Below, one piece after another: positions 1 through 10,551 of a stretch of 64,000 bases of DNA. Numbering within the stretch: position 1 is the stretch's first letter; the number at the start of each line of letters is the position of its first letter. Under the pieces are notes generated by a model, which did no database searches, was not told where the DNA came from, and saw only the letters and a list, made by a program, of their open reading frames with translations. Position numbers and translations under genes: made by a program. This DNA is from Roseibium sp. TrichSKD4 (lineage in GTDB: Bacteria; Pseudomonadota; Alphaproteobacteria; Rhizobiales; Stappiaceae), in contig NZ_GL476311.1 of NCBI RefSeq assembly GCF_000148725.1, forward strand, positions 193,501 through 257,500. Reading direction: 5' to 3'.

Positions 1-707
1 TGCCCCTTGCCTCCCGAGGACAGATTGGCATTGGAAAGCAGAGCAATGACCTGACCTTTTTCCGGGACGCAATCCAATGACAGGTTCTGGCTAGCAAGGC
101 ATGCTGCGCATCTTGGATCGGCCAAAAGGCCCGCATCCAGCTGCTCAATCATGGTTTTGAGACTGTTCACGCCGTCGCCAGTACCTATGGGCGCGGAGCG
201 CTTGATCACACCCAGCACCTCATCCTTCAGAACCAAAACGCGGAAATCTTCGCCGGGTATGGCCTTTTGCAGAAGAAGCAAGCGGTGGCGTTGCAGCAGG
301 CGTGTGCAGGCCGTCTTCAGCTGTTCCGGTGTCTCCAGTCGTTCGACATCCTGGCCTTCCTGCCCAGTGTTGGGCTTCAGGAAAACCGGAAACCCAACCC
401 TTTCGGAGAACTGGATGGCAGAGTTTGATGCGTTCTTTCCGCTTAAAACGACGCCTTCGGGAATGATCAAACCGTCTGATTGAAACAGTTTGAGGCTTGC
501 CGCCTTGTCATCGGCTATTTCTGAAGCGCCGAGGGGGTTCAGGTCAAAATGCGTGCCACGAAAGAACCGTCGCTGACCCGCAGGGTTTTCCACGAGCCCG
601 CTATGGCCATAGTCATCTAGTCTGGTCAGCTTTAAGTCGCGACGGGCGCAATACGCCTCCAACAAAGTCCAGACGAGGGATTGTGGGCGTGGCGGGGTGT
701 TGTCCAC
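1..707 (-). CDS. ATP-grasp ligase (cyanophycin synthetase-like), 3' end outside window
   Basis: An open frame runs on the minus strand from a GTG at 707 off the left edge, so about 235 N-terminal residues are visible and the C-terminus is missing. The visible part ends in an ATP-grasp core: FPVFLKPNTGQEGQDVE is the phosphate-binding lysine/glycine region and GEDFRVLVLKDEVLGVIKR is the GxDFRVLV-type strand. Ahead of it are a small alpha/beta lead-in and a segment like the 'DK..T..L...G+.+P.G' part of cyanophycin synthetase and D-Ala-D-Ala ligase relatives. The substrate is unknown. The GTG lies 7 bases past the lolA stop, so the two are probably cotranscribed. The GTG has only a weak ribosome site, so the exact start is uncertain. 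Confidence 0.7.
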   Translation of the reverse strand, partial: MDNTPPRPQSLVWTLLEAYCARRDLKLTRLDDYGHSGLVENPAGQRRFFRGTHFDLNPLGASEIADDKAASLKLFQSDGLIIPEGVVLSGKNASNSAIQFSERVGFPVFLKPNTGQEGQDVERLETPEQLKTACTRLLQRHRLLLLQKAIPGEDFRVLVLKDEVLGVIKRSAPIGTGDGVNSLKTMIEQLDAGLLADPRCAACLASQNLSLDCVPEKGQVIALLSNANLSSGGKG

Positions 708-714
708 TTGCGGC

Positions 715-1359
715 TTAGTTGCCCTGACGCTGGCGCGTGTTGGCCAGATAGTCGATGCGGAAGAGGTCCGGGTTGGTCGGACCGTTGGACACAACGTTAT
801 AGACAGCGACAGAAGTGTCGAAACCTTGGGCGTCTGTTACGGTCCATTGCTTGAGTTCGTAGGTATCCGCCTCGAAAATTAGCGTCAGAATGCCGGAATT
901 GAAGGTTGTTTTGTCTTCCAGAACAACGGTGACAAGATCGGATTCCACGATGACATTCTGGATCGTGGCTTCGCTTTGCAGATTGATGTTTTCAGCCAGC
1001 AGGAACCGAAGCGGTGTCTGACCGAGTGGCCAGATGTCCTGTGTTGCAAGCTTCCGGTCTTTGACCGAGACTGACTTGCCGTCGGCGATAATGTCCAGTT
1101 TGGCAGGAGGACTGTAGTAGAACCGCACCTTACCCGGACGCGCCAGATAAAACTTGCCTTCCGACTGTGATCCGTCGGGTCCAAACTGCACGAAGTCGCC
1201 GTGCATTGTCTTCACTGAGTTAAAATAGGTGTTCACGTCGTTGAGGGTTTTTTTCTGCGCGTCCGTCAGGGCAAAGGCCTGAGCGGATAATGCAAGGCAG
1301 AGCCCGGCAACAGCAGAAATTTTCGTGGCGGCTTTTGCAAGTGTGCGAAGAGGCATCAT
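715..1359 (-). CDS. lolA: Outer-membrane lipoprotein carrier LolA
   Basis: A 214-residue protein with a typical Sec signal peptide: basic start, hydrophobic run to about residue 28, then an AFA-type cleavage site. The mature part has the LolA fold signature: an early 'FNSVKTMHGDFVQ' helix, 'GKFYLARPGKVRFYYSPP' strands and a C-terminal 'DLFRIDY'. LolA accepts lipoproteins from the LolCDE complex and carries them across the periplasm to the outer membrane. Length matches the family. It follows ftsK by about 85 bases on the same strand, a gene order common in Alphaproteobacteria. Confidence 0.93.
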   Translation of the reverse strand: MMPLRTLAKAATKISAVAGLCLALSAQAFALTDAQKKTLNDVNTYFNSVKTMHGDFVQFGPDGSQSEGKFYLARPGKVRFYYSPPAKLDIIADGKSVSVKDRKLATQDIWPLGQTPLRFLLAENINLQSEATIQNVIVESDLVTVVLEDKTTFNSGILTLIFEADTYELKQWTVTDAQGFDTSVAVYNVVSNGPTNPDLFRIDYLANTRQRQGN

Positions 1360-1444
1360 TCACCCTGTGATTCGATCCGGTGCCAACGGCTCCTTCATAC
1401 AGAAGCCGTGTGGCAAAGCTTTGGCAAAATCAAGCAGGTTTGGT

Positions 1445-4231
1445 TCAGAAATCTTCCTCAACACCGTTTTGAACCAGGATTTCCCGTTTTCCGGCATGAT
1501 TGGCTGCACTGATGAGGCCTTCCTGCTCCATCCGCTCAATCAGGGAAGCTGCCCGATTGTAGCCAATGGACAGTCGGCGCTGGATGTAAGAGGTAGACGC
1601 CTTCTTGTCACGCAGCACAATGGCAACCGCCTTGTCGTATAGGTCGTTGCCGTCGCCACTGCCGCCAGCGGCCGCGCCGCCATCATAGGGGCTTTCGCCG
1701 CCGTCTTCCTCTTCCGTCACCGCTTCAAGATATTGCGGCGTGCCCTGCCCCTTCAGGTGTTTGACGATTTCTTCCACTTCATCATCGGAGACAAACGGGC
1801 CGTGGACACGCTGGATGCGACCACCACCAGCCATGAACAGCATGTCACCCATTCCAAGAAGCTGTTCAGCGCCCATCTCGCCAAGGATGGTGCGGCTGTC
1901 GATCTTGGAGGTCACCTGGAAGGAAATCCGGGTCGGGAAGTTGGCCTTGATTGTACCGGTGATGACGTCAACGGATGGACGTTGAGTTGCCATGATGAGG
2001 TGAATACCGGCGGCGCGAGCCATCTGCGCAAGGCGCTGGATGGCCCCTTCAATATCCTTGCCGGCCACCATCATGAGATCAGCCATCTCGTCGACGATCA
2101 CGACGATATATGGCATTTGCTCAAGCGGCAGTTCCTCTTCCTCGTAAATCGGCTCCCCGGTATCGCGGTCAAATCCGGTCTGCACAGTCCGGGTGAAGTT
2201 CTCACCCTTTTCCAGCGCCTGTTTGATGCGCGTGTTGTAACCGTCGATGTTCCGAACGCCCATCTTGGACATTTTCTTGTAGCGCTCTTCCATCTCGCGG
2301 ACGGTCCATTTCAGCGCAACAACAGCCTTTTTCGGATCAGTAACAACTGGAGTTAGCAGATGCGGAATGCCGTCATAGATCGACAGTTCCAGCATCTTCG
2401 GATCAATCATGATCATTTTACACTGGTCCGGATTGAGCCGGTACAGCAGTGACAGGATCATGGTGTTGATGGCAACCGACTTACCAGAACCGGTCGTACC
2501 GGCCACCAGCAAGTGGGGCATGCGGGCCAGATCAGCCACTACACCTTCGCCATTGATGGTCTTGCCGAGGCCAAGGGCTAGCTTGGACTTTGATTTCTCA
2601 AAATCATGAGAGGCGAGCATCTCACGTAAGTAAACTGTCTCCCGGCGCGCGTTAGGCAGCTCAATCCCGATCGCGTTTTTGCCCGGAATAACTGCCACAC
2701 GAGCGGAAATTGCGCTCATGGACCGAGCGATATCGTCAGCAAGGCCGATGACGCGGGACGACTTGATGCCTGGGGCCGGTTCCAATTCATAGAGGGTGAC
2801 AACCGGGCCTGGGCGTACTTCCAGAATTTCGCCACGAACGCCGAAATCTTCCAGAACACCCTCCAGAATGCGAGCATTTTGTTCCAACGCATCTGCCGAA
2901 AGTCCGGGTGTTTTGCTACCGGGTTTGGGCTCTGCCAAGAGGCGGAGCGGAGGAAGCTCGTAGTCTTCAGGGGCGCCCAGAAGTGACGGCTGGGCTTCCT
3001 GAACGGCCCGCTTGCCTTCCTTTGGACGGGGCGCAGGCGGTACAACCCGGCCTTTTTGCTCAATGTCCGGCTTTGGTCCGGCAATGCCAACCGGGATAGG
3101 TGGCTGATTGGCAGCGGCTGGTTGACCCGACACGTGCCCCTTGTCGATCAATAGCTCGTCCGGGTGGAAGGTCTCGCCTTCTTCACCGTAAGGCTCTGTC
3201 TCCTGATAGTCTTCTTCATAATCGCCCTGATGGGCTGTACGACGATCTGCTGTTGGTTCTTCGTAATAGTCGCCGAGCCCATCATCTTCTTCCGGCGGCA
3301 TCAAACGAGCGGCGATGGCGCGTCGAATGGCGTTCAGGCGACCGCCTTTTTTCGGGGCTGGATCGTCTTCGAACTCTTCCTCATAGGTTTCATCCGCGTG
3401 ATCGTAATCATCTTCATGGTGCGCTTGATCTGTTGTCGGTTGGCCCATCATCCGACGGAAGAATGCCACGATCATCAGGCTCCAGTGGCCAATCCAGCCG
3501 ATGGTGGCACTGATCAACAAGCCGATACGAGACTCGCCGTCGTCTTCGTCTTCATCAAGGCCGAGATCTTCTTCCAGAGACCGGCCATGACCTTTGGGGG
3601 TGGAACGAGAGGATTTGGCAGGTGCATCCACGATGTCACCACTCATCCATCCCGCAGATTTTAAAAGCAGGAAGGCGGCAGGTACACCGAGGCCAAGCAC
3701 ACCCACTATGGTGGCGGCCCCTTCTGTCAGGTTTTGGGTCAGCGCACCGGGTAGCATATGAACGGCGTCGCCGAGGAAGCCGCCAAGGCCTGTCGGCAAT
3801 GGCCAGCTTTCGGGCACGGGAAGCGCTGCCAGTGCACCGCCGGTTAGGGCTGTGCCAAGGACCCAGAAGAACAGTCGTTTGCTGCGAATGCCGGTTTCCA
3901 GACCGGCCAGTAACCGCCAGCCCCAAAAAACAACTGGGACCAGAAAGACCGCCGTTGCAAGACCAATGGTCTGCATCAAAATGTCAGCGACCATCGCACC
4001 GGGTGTGCCAAGGGCGTTTTGGGCTGGGTGGCCAGTGGCGTGATTGAGGCTTGGGTCATTCACGGACCAAGTGGCCAGTGCCGCTGCCAGCGCAGCTGCC
4101 AGTGCAATAACGCTCAAGCCAGCTGCGCCGACAAGATTTCGGCGCATGAACCGCTTGAGCGGACTTTCAGTATCCATCAGGTCGACGCTGGAGCGTCGGT
4201 TTGCTGTGCGTACGGTGCCCGCGCGCTTCAT
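1445..4231 (-). CDS. ftsK: DNA translocase FtsK
   Basis: About 928 residues. The N-terminal ~190 hold four or so hydrophobic segments (septal membrane domain), then comes a long acidic, Pro/Glu/Asp-rich linker (roughly residues 200-420), then the RecA-like motor with Walker A GTTGSGKS and Walker [13 protein letters not shown]. The C-terminal ~65 residues ('[21 protein letters not shown]') form the gamma winged helix that reads KOPS DNA signs. FtsK pumps chromosome ends across the division septum and activates XerCD at dif. The ATG at 4231 is chosen because it overlaps the stop of the upstream aminotransferase (ATGA); an in-frame ATG 18 bases earlier is possible. Confidence 0.96.
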   Translation of the reverse strand: MKRAGTVRTANRRSSVDLMDTESPLKRFMRRNLVGAAGLSVIALAAALAAALATWSVNDPSLNHATGHPAQNALGTPGAMVADILMQTIGLATAVFLVPVVFWGWRLLAGLETGIRSKRLFFWVLGTALTGGALAALPVPESWPLPTGLGGFLGDAVHMLPGALTQNLTEGAATIVGVLGLGVPAAFLLLKSAGWMSGDIVDAPAKSSRSTPKGHGRSLEEDLGLDEDEDDGESRIGLLISATIGWIGHWSLMIVAFFRRMMGQPTTDQAHHEDDYDHADETYEEEFEDDPAPKKGGRLNAIRRAIAARLMPPEEDDGLGDYYEEPTADRRTAHQGDYEEDYQETEPYGEEGETFHPDELLIDKGHVSGQPAAANQPPIPVGIAGPKPDIEQKGRVVPPAPRPKEGKRAVQEAQPSLLGAPEDYELPPLRLLAEPKPGSKTPGLSADALEQNARILEGVLEDFGVRGEILEVRPGPVVTLYELEPAPGIKSSRVIGLADDIARSMSAISARVAVIPGKNAIGIELPNARRETVYLREMLASHDFEKSKSKLALGLGKTINGEGVVADLARMPHLLVAGTTGSGKSVAINTMILSLLYRLNPDQCKMIMIDPKMLELSIYDGIPHLLTPVVTDPKKAVVALKWTVREMEERYKKMSKMGVRNIDGYNTRIKQALEKGENFTRTVQTGFDRDTGEPIYEEEELPLEQMPYIVVIVDEMADLMMVAGKDIEGAIQRLAQMARAAGIHLIMATQRPSVDVITGTIKANFPTRISFQVTSKIDSRTILGEMGAEQLLGMGDMLFMAGGGRIQRVHGPFVSDDEVEEIVKHLKGQGTPQYLEAVTEEEDGGESPYDGGAAAGGSGDGNDLYDKAVAIVLRDKKASTSYIQRRLSIGYNRAASLIERMEQEGLISAANHAGKREILVQNGVEEDF

Positions 4232-5451
4232 GCTGCACCTCCCAGCCAATCGGCAAGTCGTTCCAAGGCGATAACTGTTTCGTCATAGGGGGCAACGAGG
4301 CCCACTCGGATATAATTTCTTCCCGGATTTCTGCCATCCGCCTGATCTAAGGCGAGATAGCTCCCGGGCAGCACTTTCACGCCCTTTTCAGCCCAAAGGG
4401 CTTCGGTCACCTTGACCCCGTCTCCCCATTTGGAAACGTTCAGCCAAAGGAAAAAACCGGCTTCCGGAGTGACCGGTCCCAAAATGGGGCCAAGAATACG
4501 TTCGGCTGCCTCGAATTTCTCATTATAGAGGCGGCGATTTTCCTCAACATGCGTTTCGTCACCATAGGCGCGCACCGCGATTGCCTGGTGCGGCATGGGT
4601 ACTTGAGGTGCAGCAAGTCCGCGAAATCTAGACCAGTTGGAGAGAAAATCGGGGTCTCCTGCTGCAAAGCCGCAGCGCAGCCCGGCAAGGTTGGAGCGTT
4701 TGGACAGAGAATTCAGAACAATAATGTTTGCAAAACCCTCACCCATGGCCTTGGCTGCCTCAAGAACACCCGGTGGCGGAGTTTTGCGATAGATTTCCGA
4801 ATAGCATTCGTCTGCGAAGATATAAAAGCGATGCTTGCGTGCGAGTTTGATTAGTCTTTGCCAGTATTTGAGGTTGGCGACCGAGCCTTCCGGATTGGTT
4901 GGAGAGGCGATGTAAAAAGCAACGCAGCGGTCAAGAAGGTCTTCGTTCAGGCTGTCGAGGTCGGGCAGAAACCGCCCGTTTGGCGTGGCATCCAAAAACA
5001 CTGCTGCTGCATCGGCAACATGGGCTGCTGCAGCATAGGTCTGGTAAAACGGGTTGGGGAGAATCACCACCGGGTGATCCATCGGTTTGGCCAATTGATC
5101 GCGGGCGGCGATGGCACCGAAGGACAAGCCTTCGCGGGAGCCGTTGAGTGGCAAAACCCCACGCTCGGGGTCAATCATCCCGTCGAGATTATAACGTTTG
5201 TCGAGCCAGCCCGCGATCGCCTGCCGAAACTCAGGTGTTCCTGTAATCGCTGGATAGCGGCTGAAATCTGCCAGATTTTCTGCCAAAACCTCACCCAGAA
5301 ACGACGGCATGGCGTGTTTCGGCTCGCCAATGGTCATGGCGATAGGGGACAGGGCAGGCTCACGCCCGGCCAAAAGGCTTGCAAGGCGCTGAAAGGGATT
5401 TGAACTCGGCAGGGCAGCACCGCGCCGATAGGCAATCGAAGTCTGGTCCAT
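4228..5451 (-). CDS. dapC: Class I/II PLP aminotransferase, succinyldiaminopimelate transaminase-like
   Basis: A 407-residue fold-type I aminotransferase. '[12 protein letters not shown]' is the substrate-binding NPxG-type loop, '[14 protein letters not shown]' carries the PLP-binding Asp/Tyr and '[14 protein letters not shown]' has the Schiff-base lysine. Overall it most resembles DapC-type enzymes that aminate N-succinyl-2-amino-6-ketopimelate for lysine and peptidoglycan synthesis. The stop codon overlaps the ftsK start, so the two are translationally coupled. The specific substrate is inferred from family resemblance; other class I aminotransferases are possible. Confidence 0.85.
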   Translation of the reverse strand: MDQTSIAYRRGAALPSSNPFQRLASLLAGREPALSPIAMTIGEPKHAMPSFLGEVLAENLADFSRYPAITGTPEFRQAIAGWLDKRYNLDGMIDPERGVLPLNGSREGLSFGAIAARDQLAKPMDHPVVILPNPFYQTYAAAAHVADAAAVFLDATPNGRFLPDLDSLNEDLLDRCVAFYIASPTNPEGSVANLKYWQRLIKLARKHRFYIFADECYSEIYRKTPPPGVLEAAKAMGEGFANIIVLNSLSKRSNLAGLRCGFAAGDPDFLSNWSRFRGLAAPQVPMPHQAIAVRAYGDETHVEENRRLYNEKFEAAERILGPILGPVTPEAGFFLWLNVSKWGDGVKVTEALWAEKGVKVLPGSYLALDQADGRNPGRNYIRVGLVAPYDETVIALERLADWLGGAA

Positions 5452-5604
5452 GAACTCAGCTTTTACTCAACAACATGCGTACGCGAAGCAAAGAATACCC
5501 GGCGTTTGGTTAAATGCTCTTTAACCATGGGGGTGAGCGTGCCGTTTGTTTTGTAAAAGTTGGATCGTCTTTTTTAGCAGGACATACCGTGTCGGCGTCT
5601 GCGA

Positions 5605-5865
5605 TCAGAAGTCAACCGTCAGGCCCTTGATTTCCCAATCATCATAACGGGTTGGTTCCAGTCCGCCGCGGCCATCGACTTCCTTTTCCATGGCATTGTG
5701 CCGGGCGTCGATGTCCTTGCGCCGAGCTTCAGCTTCTTTCAAGGCGCGCTGGGCAGCAGGTGGTAAATCGTCAAATTTTTTCTTTGGGGCCGCTGATACA
5801 TCATTCGCAAGGCTCGGTGCGGTTTGAGAATATGCACTGGTCTCGGGAGATTTTGTCTCATCCAT
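5605..5865 (-). CDS. DUF1674 / SDHAF4-like small protein
   Basis: A protein of about 86 residues with a polar, disordered N-terminal half and a conserved C-terminal block, GRGGLEPTRYDDWEIKGLTV, which is the hallmark of DUF1674. Mitochondrial SDHAF4 belongs to this family and shields flavinated SdhA during succinate dehydrogenase assembly; a similar role is the best guess here, but no sdh genes are nearby. The ATG at 5865 is chosen because AGAGGA sits in front of it; a longer frame from 5913 lacks that. It diverges from htpX, with a shared 126-base promoter region. Confidence 0.82.
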   Translation of the reverse strand: MDETKSPETSAYSQTAPSLANDVSAAPKKKFDDLPPAAQRALKEAEARRKDIDARHNAMEKEVDGRGGLEPTRYDDWEIKGLTVDF

Positions 5866-5991
5866 CGCGATGGTTCCTCTGCCATATTTTCCTAATCTTG
5901 CGAAATGCACCAAACGTCACCAAATTTGGTGTGACATTGCGTTATATAGAGCGCGAACCAGTGAAACGAAACAGGGCACTCGGACACATCC

Positions 5992-7029
5992 ATGAATTAC
6001 ATTCGCACAGGCATGCTTCTTGCCGCGATGACGGCGCTCTTCATGGGAATTGGTTTCATGCTCGGCGGGACTGGCGGCATGATGATCGCGTTTGCCGTGG
6101 CAGCCGCGATGAACGTGTTCAGTTACTGGAATTCCGACAAGATGGTGCTGCGTATGCACCATGCGAAGGAGGTGGACGCTCGCACGGCACCCGAGCTTTA
6201 CGGTATGGTGGAGCATATGGCACGAGGCGCCAACATGCCTATGCCGAAGGTCTACATCATCGACAATCCGCAGCCGAATGCGTTTGCGACTGGCCGAAAC
6301 CCGGAAAATGCAGCTGTTGCGGCCACTACCGGGCTCTTGAACATGCTATCGCGCGAGGAGGTGGCGGGCGTGATGGCGCACGAACTGGCGCATATCAAGA
6401 ACCATGACACCTTGATCATGACGATCACGGCTACGATTGCAGGTGCGATCTCCATGTTGGCCAATTTTGCGCTGTTCTTTGGCGGGAGTGACAATCGCAA
6501 CAATCCGCTTGGGTTTGTAGGTCTTATCTTGATGATGTTCCTTGCGCCGATGGCCGCCGGGATTGTGCAAATGGCGATTTCGAGAACCCGTGAATATGCG
6601 GCGGATCGGATGGGGGCAGAAATTTGTGGGAACCCGATTTGGCTGGCGTCTGCGCTTGCCAAGATTTCTGGCGGCGTTGCGCGCATTCACAATCAGGATG
6701 CTGAACACAATCCTGCAACTGCGCATATGTTCATTATCAATCCGCTTTCGGGCGAGCGCATGGACAATCTGTTTTCCACGCACCCGAACACACAAAACCG
6801 GATCAACGAGCTGCAAAAAATGGCTCAGTCGGGTATGCGCGGCAGTGCAGACCCGTTTCGCCAAACATCCTATCACTCTGCCCCAGCGTCGTCCGTGCAA
6901 CAGCCGGGGCCTTGGGGTGGGCGTGTTGGTGGTGATGAGCGGTCATCTGAACCGCCTCGCCGATCTGGTTCTGGTCGTGGGTCTGTGCCACCAACGGGCG
7001 GCAACCGTCAGAAAGGGCCTTGGGGCTGA
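5992..7029 (+). CDS. htpX: Membrane zinc metalloprotease HtpX
   Basis: A 345-residue M48-family protease. Two hydrophobic segments occupy about residues 5-45, the zinc motif HELAH is at 130-134 with the third ligand Glu in '[14 protein letters not shown]' near 200, and further hydrophobic stretches lie between them. The last ~55 residues are a Gly/Pro/Ser/Arg-rich tail, a common alphaproteobacterial extension. HtpX degrades misfolded inner-membrane proteins alongside FtsH. It diverges from the SDHAF4-like gene. Confidence 0.95.
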   Translation: MNYIRTGMLLAAMTALFMGIGFMLGGTGGMMIAFAVAAAMNVFSYWNSDKMVLRMHHAKEVDARTAPELYGMVEHMARGANMPMPKVYIIDNPQPNAFATGRNPENAAVAATTGLLNMLSREEVAGVMAHELAHIKNHDTLIMTITATIAGAISMLANFALFFGGSDNRNNPLGFVGLILMMFLAPMAAGIVQMAISRTREYAADRMGAEICGNPIWLASALAKISGGVARIHNQDAEHNPATAHMFIINPLSGERMDNLFSTHPNTQNRINELQKMAQSGMRGSADPFRQTSYHSAPASSVQQPGPWGGRVGGDERSSEPPRRSGSGRGSVPPTGGNRQKGPWG

Positions 7030-7155
7030 TGCTTCTGACACGCTTGCGGAAAGGCAGCGTGTGACGTTAAAGACCTTAACTATGGCACCGCGCCGTGGAT
7101 GTGTTCGTCTGCGGCGCTTGTCTTTTGCAGATTAAAACGCCGATTGGGGATCTCC

Positions 7156-8532
7156 TTGGCTCGTCCGTTCAAACCAAAGCAGAACAAAAAACCGCAAACG
7201 GACGCTCAGCGCCCGCAGGACAAGCCGGGCTTTGCCGCCCGCAAAGTGGCTGCCGACATTCTTGGCAATGTGGTTCACAAACACCGCCCGCTGGATGGTG
7301 AGCTTGAATTGAAGTCCGGACATTCAGGATTTCGGGCGTTGGAGCCAAAAGACCGCGCGCTGGTGCGGGCCATTTTAGGGGCAGCCTTACGCCACCGGGG
7401 TGAAATCTCGGAAATTCTGACGCGGTTGCTGGATCGCGATATCCCGGAAAAAACCGGCCGTGTGCTTGATATTCTTCACGTTGCGATTGCCCAGATGCTT
7501 TATCTGGATATTCCCGACCGGGCGGCGGTATCGCTTGCTGTCGATCATGCATCTGCGGACAGCCGATCCCGCGTTTACAAGGGGCTGGTCAATGGCGTCT
7601 TGCGCCGTTTGGGCCGTGAGCGGGACATGATGACGGAAGATCTCGATGGTGAGGTTTTAAATACACCGGAGTGGCTGTTCACGCGCTGGGTCGAGACTTA
7701 CGGGGAGGAGACAGCCCGCAAGATTGCCGCTGCCCACCAGCATGAAGCTGCGCTGGATATCTCAGTAAAGTCTAACCCCAAAGTGTGGGCAGAGCGTCTT
7801 GAGGGTGTTTTGCTTGCCGGAAAGACCATTCGTTTGTCCCGAAAAGGCGCCGTTGATGGCCTTGTGGGATTTGAAGAAGGGGCATGGTGGGTTCAGGATT
7901 TGGCAGCTTCTCTACCCGCGCGACTTTTAGGCGATGTCTCCGGGCAAACCGTCGCTGATCTTTGTGCGGCACCTGGTGGCAAAACTGCGCAATTGGCGGC
8001 GAGTAGCGGCAAGGTGACAGCTGTTGACATTTCCAAGGGTCGATTAAAGCGCCTCTCCCAGAATATGGACCGGCTGGGTCTTCCCGTTGAAACGGTGGTT
8101 GCTGACTTAAGGAAATATGACCCGCCAGAGCTGTTTGATGCGATCCTTCTGGATGTGCCGTGTAGTGCGACGGGCACGATCCGCCGCCACCCTGATGTGC
8201 CGTGGTTGAAGGGGGAACGCGATATCGAAACTCTGGCAGAGATCCAAAAGGAATTGCTTGAGCGGGTTGCAGGTTGGCTGAAGCCGGGTGGTCAGATGGT
8301 CTACTGCACGTGTTCGATGGAGCGGGACGAAGGCGAAGCGCAGATTGAAGCGTTTTTGAAGGCGCATCTGGATTTTCGGCTTGTGCCGGTTGCAGGTGAT
8401 GAGATTGGCGGGCTTAACGCCTGTATATCCCCGGAAGGTTATGTGCGGACTTTGCCGTTTCACAGTGTTGATCCAAATTCGGAACTCACTGGTCTCGATG
8501 GCTTTTTTGCTGCTCGCTTGCAACGCTCTTAA
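7156..8532 (+). CDS. rsmB: 16S rRNA (cytosine-5)-methyltransferase, RsmB type
   Basis: The N-terminal ~130 residues form a NusB-like RNA-binding domain. The rest is a class I SAM methyltransferase: 'ADLCAAPGGKTAQLA' binds SAM, 'LLDVPCSATGTIRRHPDV' has the release cysteine and 'MVYCTCSMERDEGEAQ' the nucleophilic cysteine. RsmB methylates C967 of 16S rRNA. The start is uncertain. A TTG at 7156 with GGGGA upstream starts a basic 'ARPFKPKQNKK' leader, while an ATG at 7099 gives 19 more residues without family resemblance. Confidence 0.9.
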   Translation: MARPFKPKQNKKPQTDAQRPQDKPGFAARKVAADILGNVVHKHRPLDGELELKSGHSGFRALEPKDRALVRAILGAALRHRGEISEILTRLLDRDIPEKTGRVLDILHVAIAQMLYLDIPDRAAVSLAVDHASADSRSRVYKGLVNGVLRRLGRERDMMTEDLDGEVLNTPEWLFTRWVETYGEETARKIAAAHQHEAALDISVKSNPKVWAERLEGVLLAGKTIRLSRKGAVDGLVGFEEGAWWVQDLAASLPARLLGDVSGQTVADLCAAPGGKTAQLAASSGKVTAVDISKGRLKRLSQNMDRLGLPVETVVADLRKYDPPELFDAILLDVPCSATGTIRRHPDVPWLKGERDIETLAEIQKELLERVAGWLKPGGQMVYCTCSMERDEGEAQIEAFLKAHLDFRLVPVAGDEIGGLNACISPEGYVRTLPFHSVDPNSELTGLDGFFAARLQRS

Positions 8533-8659
8533 CGCCGCATAAACTCTATTTTCGCAATACTTGATTAAAGGGAGTCCTCCCTTTGATTTTAGTTAATCGC
8601 GTCATAATGAGGGCAAGCGCTATTTTTCGTCTGGGACATTTCTTTTACCGGCTGGTGTT

Positions 8660-10453
8660 GTGACAATGGGAACGGCGTCAGAGAAGAGCCAGATTTGGCG
8701 ACTTCTTGCCTCCCACATGTGGCAGCAGGCATCGCGCTGGGTGCATGGTGGAATGGTCTTCCGTATGCGGCCCTCGTCAAGCGTGCCGACCCGGTTGATG
8801 ATTTCCCCGCAGGATTTGCGCACGGCTGACGTCATGAACGCCGCTGATATATATGGCGGGCGTTTTCTCTTTTCCGGGCACTTGGTGGAAACACAGGGGC
8901 ACTCGCCGTTTGAAGAAGCTGGTGAAGCGCTTGACTGGCAACGGGAGCTGCACGGTTTTGGCTGGCTTCGTGATTTGCGTGCAGCCGACAGCAAGATTGC
9001 ACAGAAAAATGCTCGCGTCTTGATCGATGATTGGATCAAGCTATGCGGCAGCCGTCACCCGGTTGGCTGGGAAACGCCGGTCGTGGCCCGGCGGATTATG
9101 TCCTGGCTGGCGCATTCCCCCTTTATTCTGACAGAAGGGGATCACGAGTTTTACCGTCGTTTCCTGAAGTCGCTGGTCAAGCAGGTTGGGTATCTCCGGC
9201 GTACCATCAATGAAACGAAAGATGGTGTAGAGCGTTTGCAGGCGGCAATTGCCATTGCAGCTGCCTGTGTCTCCATGGCTGGCCAGGGGCGTTTTGCTCG
9301 CAGCAGCATGCGCCGCCTTGATCAGGAGTTGTCGCGCCAGATCCTGCCAGATGGCGGGCATGTGTCGCGCAATCCCGGTGCCATGATCGAAATTCTGGCC
9401 GATCTCCTGCCGGTTCGGCAGGCATTTGTCATGCAAGGTCTGGAATTGCCGCAAGGCATGTTGCAGTCTGTTGATCGTATGATGCCGATGATGCGGTTCT
9501 TCCGCCATGGCGATGGGGCCTTTGCCCATTTCAACGGTATGGGTTCTACCCCGAATGATCTTGTTGCCACCATCATGGCCTATGATGATGCCCGAGGTGC
9601 GCCGCCAACCAATGCGCCGCATGTCGGATATCAGCGCCTGACCGGTGAAAACTCCATTGTCCTAATGGATGCAGGCAAACCGCCGCGACCGGAACTGTCC
9701 GAAGAAGCGCATGCTGGGTGTCTGTCATTTGAGTTCTCGTCCGGGATACACCGACTAATCGTCAATTGCGGCGTGTCTTACTTGTCTAATGAGGTCTGGC
9801 GGCAGGTCAGCCGGTCCACTGCGGCTCATTCAACGGTTACCATCGAGGATACGTCATCCTGTCGGTTCCTCTCCGAGCAGCCGTTTGGCAAATGGTTGGG
9901 CAGTCCAATTATATCTGGTCCAACGCATGTTGATGTTGAGCGCACCGATACATCCACTAGCTCACGTGTGACGGCCTCCCACGACGGCTATCTGTCTTCC
10001 TTTAACGTCATCCACGAGCGTGATCTTCGCTTGTCTGCGGATGGAACGATGCTGGATGGTTTGGACAAATTCTTGCCCAAAGGGCCAATTGGGGCTGAGC
10101 CGTTCTATGCCATCCGGTTTCACGTTCATCCGCAAATCAAATGCAGCTTGTTGAACAGCGGTTCGACGGTGGTGCTGCTGTGTCCGGACGGGGAAGCTTG
10201 GGAGTTCGATGCGCCAGGCAATGAGCTGAATTTGGATGAATCCATCTATCTGTCAGATGTTTACGGGCATCGGAAGACGTCGCAAATCGTCATCTATGGT
10301 GTTTTGCAGGAAACCCCATCTGTTGCCTGGCAGCTGCGGCGAACCGCGGTTGCCCGTTTGAGCCGACGCGGGATCAGTGCTTTCGATGAGACGGAACTGC
10401 CGCTCGAGGCACCTGCTGATCTGCCGAGTGAGAGCGAAGACAAACCTGATTAA
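8660..10453 (+). CDS. Heparinase II/III family protein
   Basis: A 597-residue protein with an N-terminal all-alpha (alpha/alpha toroid) part and a C-terminal beta-sandwich typical of heparinase II/III-like proteins. Recognisable are 'GGRFLFSGHLVETQGHSPFE' near residue 70, 'LPDGGHVSRNPGAMIEILADL' near 230 and 'AHSTVTIEDTSSCRF' near 390. Members of this bacterial subfamily are widely found next to rsmB and purH in Alphaproteobacteria. Their substrate is usually unproven and could be an acidic surface polysaccharide. No clear signal peptide is seen. The start is GTG at 8660 or the ATG two codons later; neither has a strong ribosome site. Confidence 0.87.
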   Translation: MTMGTASEKSQIWRLLASHMWQQASRWVHGGMVFRMRPSSSVPTRLMISPQDLRTADVMNAADIYGGRFLFSGHLVETQGHSPFEEAGEALDWQRELHGFGWLRDLRAADSKIAQKNARVLIDDWIKLCGSRHPVGWETPVVARRIMSWLAHSPFILTEGDHEFYRRFLKSLVKQVGYLRRTINETKDGVERLQAAIAIAAACVSMAGQGRFARSSMRRLDQELSRQILPDGGHVSRNPGAMIEILADLLPVRQAFVMQGLELPQGMLQSVDRMMPMMRFFRHGDGAFAHFNGMGSTPNDLVATIMAYDDARGAPPTNAPHVGYQRLTGENSIVLMDAGKPPRPELSEEAHAGCLSFEFSSGIHRLIVNCGVSYLSNEVWRQVSRSTAAHSTVTIEDTSSCRFLSEQPFGKWLGSPIISGPTHVDVERTDTSTSSRVTASHDGYLSSFNVIHERDLRLSADGTMLDGLDKFLPKGPIGAEPFYAIRFHVHPQIKCSLLNSGSTVVLLCPDGEAWEFDAPGNELNLDESIYLSDVYGHRKTSQIVIYGVLQETPSVAWQLRRTAVARLSRRGISAFDETELPLEAPADLPSESEDKPD

Positions 10454-10551
10454 CGCGGTGTCAGACCGCAAACAGTGCGTTTTGCCATCTTTTGATTTGT
10501 TCGTCTTCGTGATAGGGCGAGGCCAACTCCCAACCTCCCAGCTCGCGAGGC

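Noticed and set aside
3164-3664. 166-residue hydrophobic open frame on plus strand in ftsK
   Set aside because: Antisense to the ftsK acidic linker; hydrophobicity comes from reversed GAA/GAT codons.
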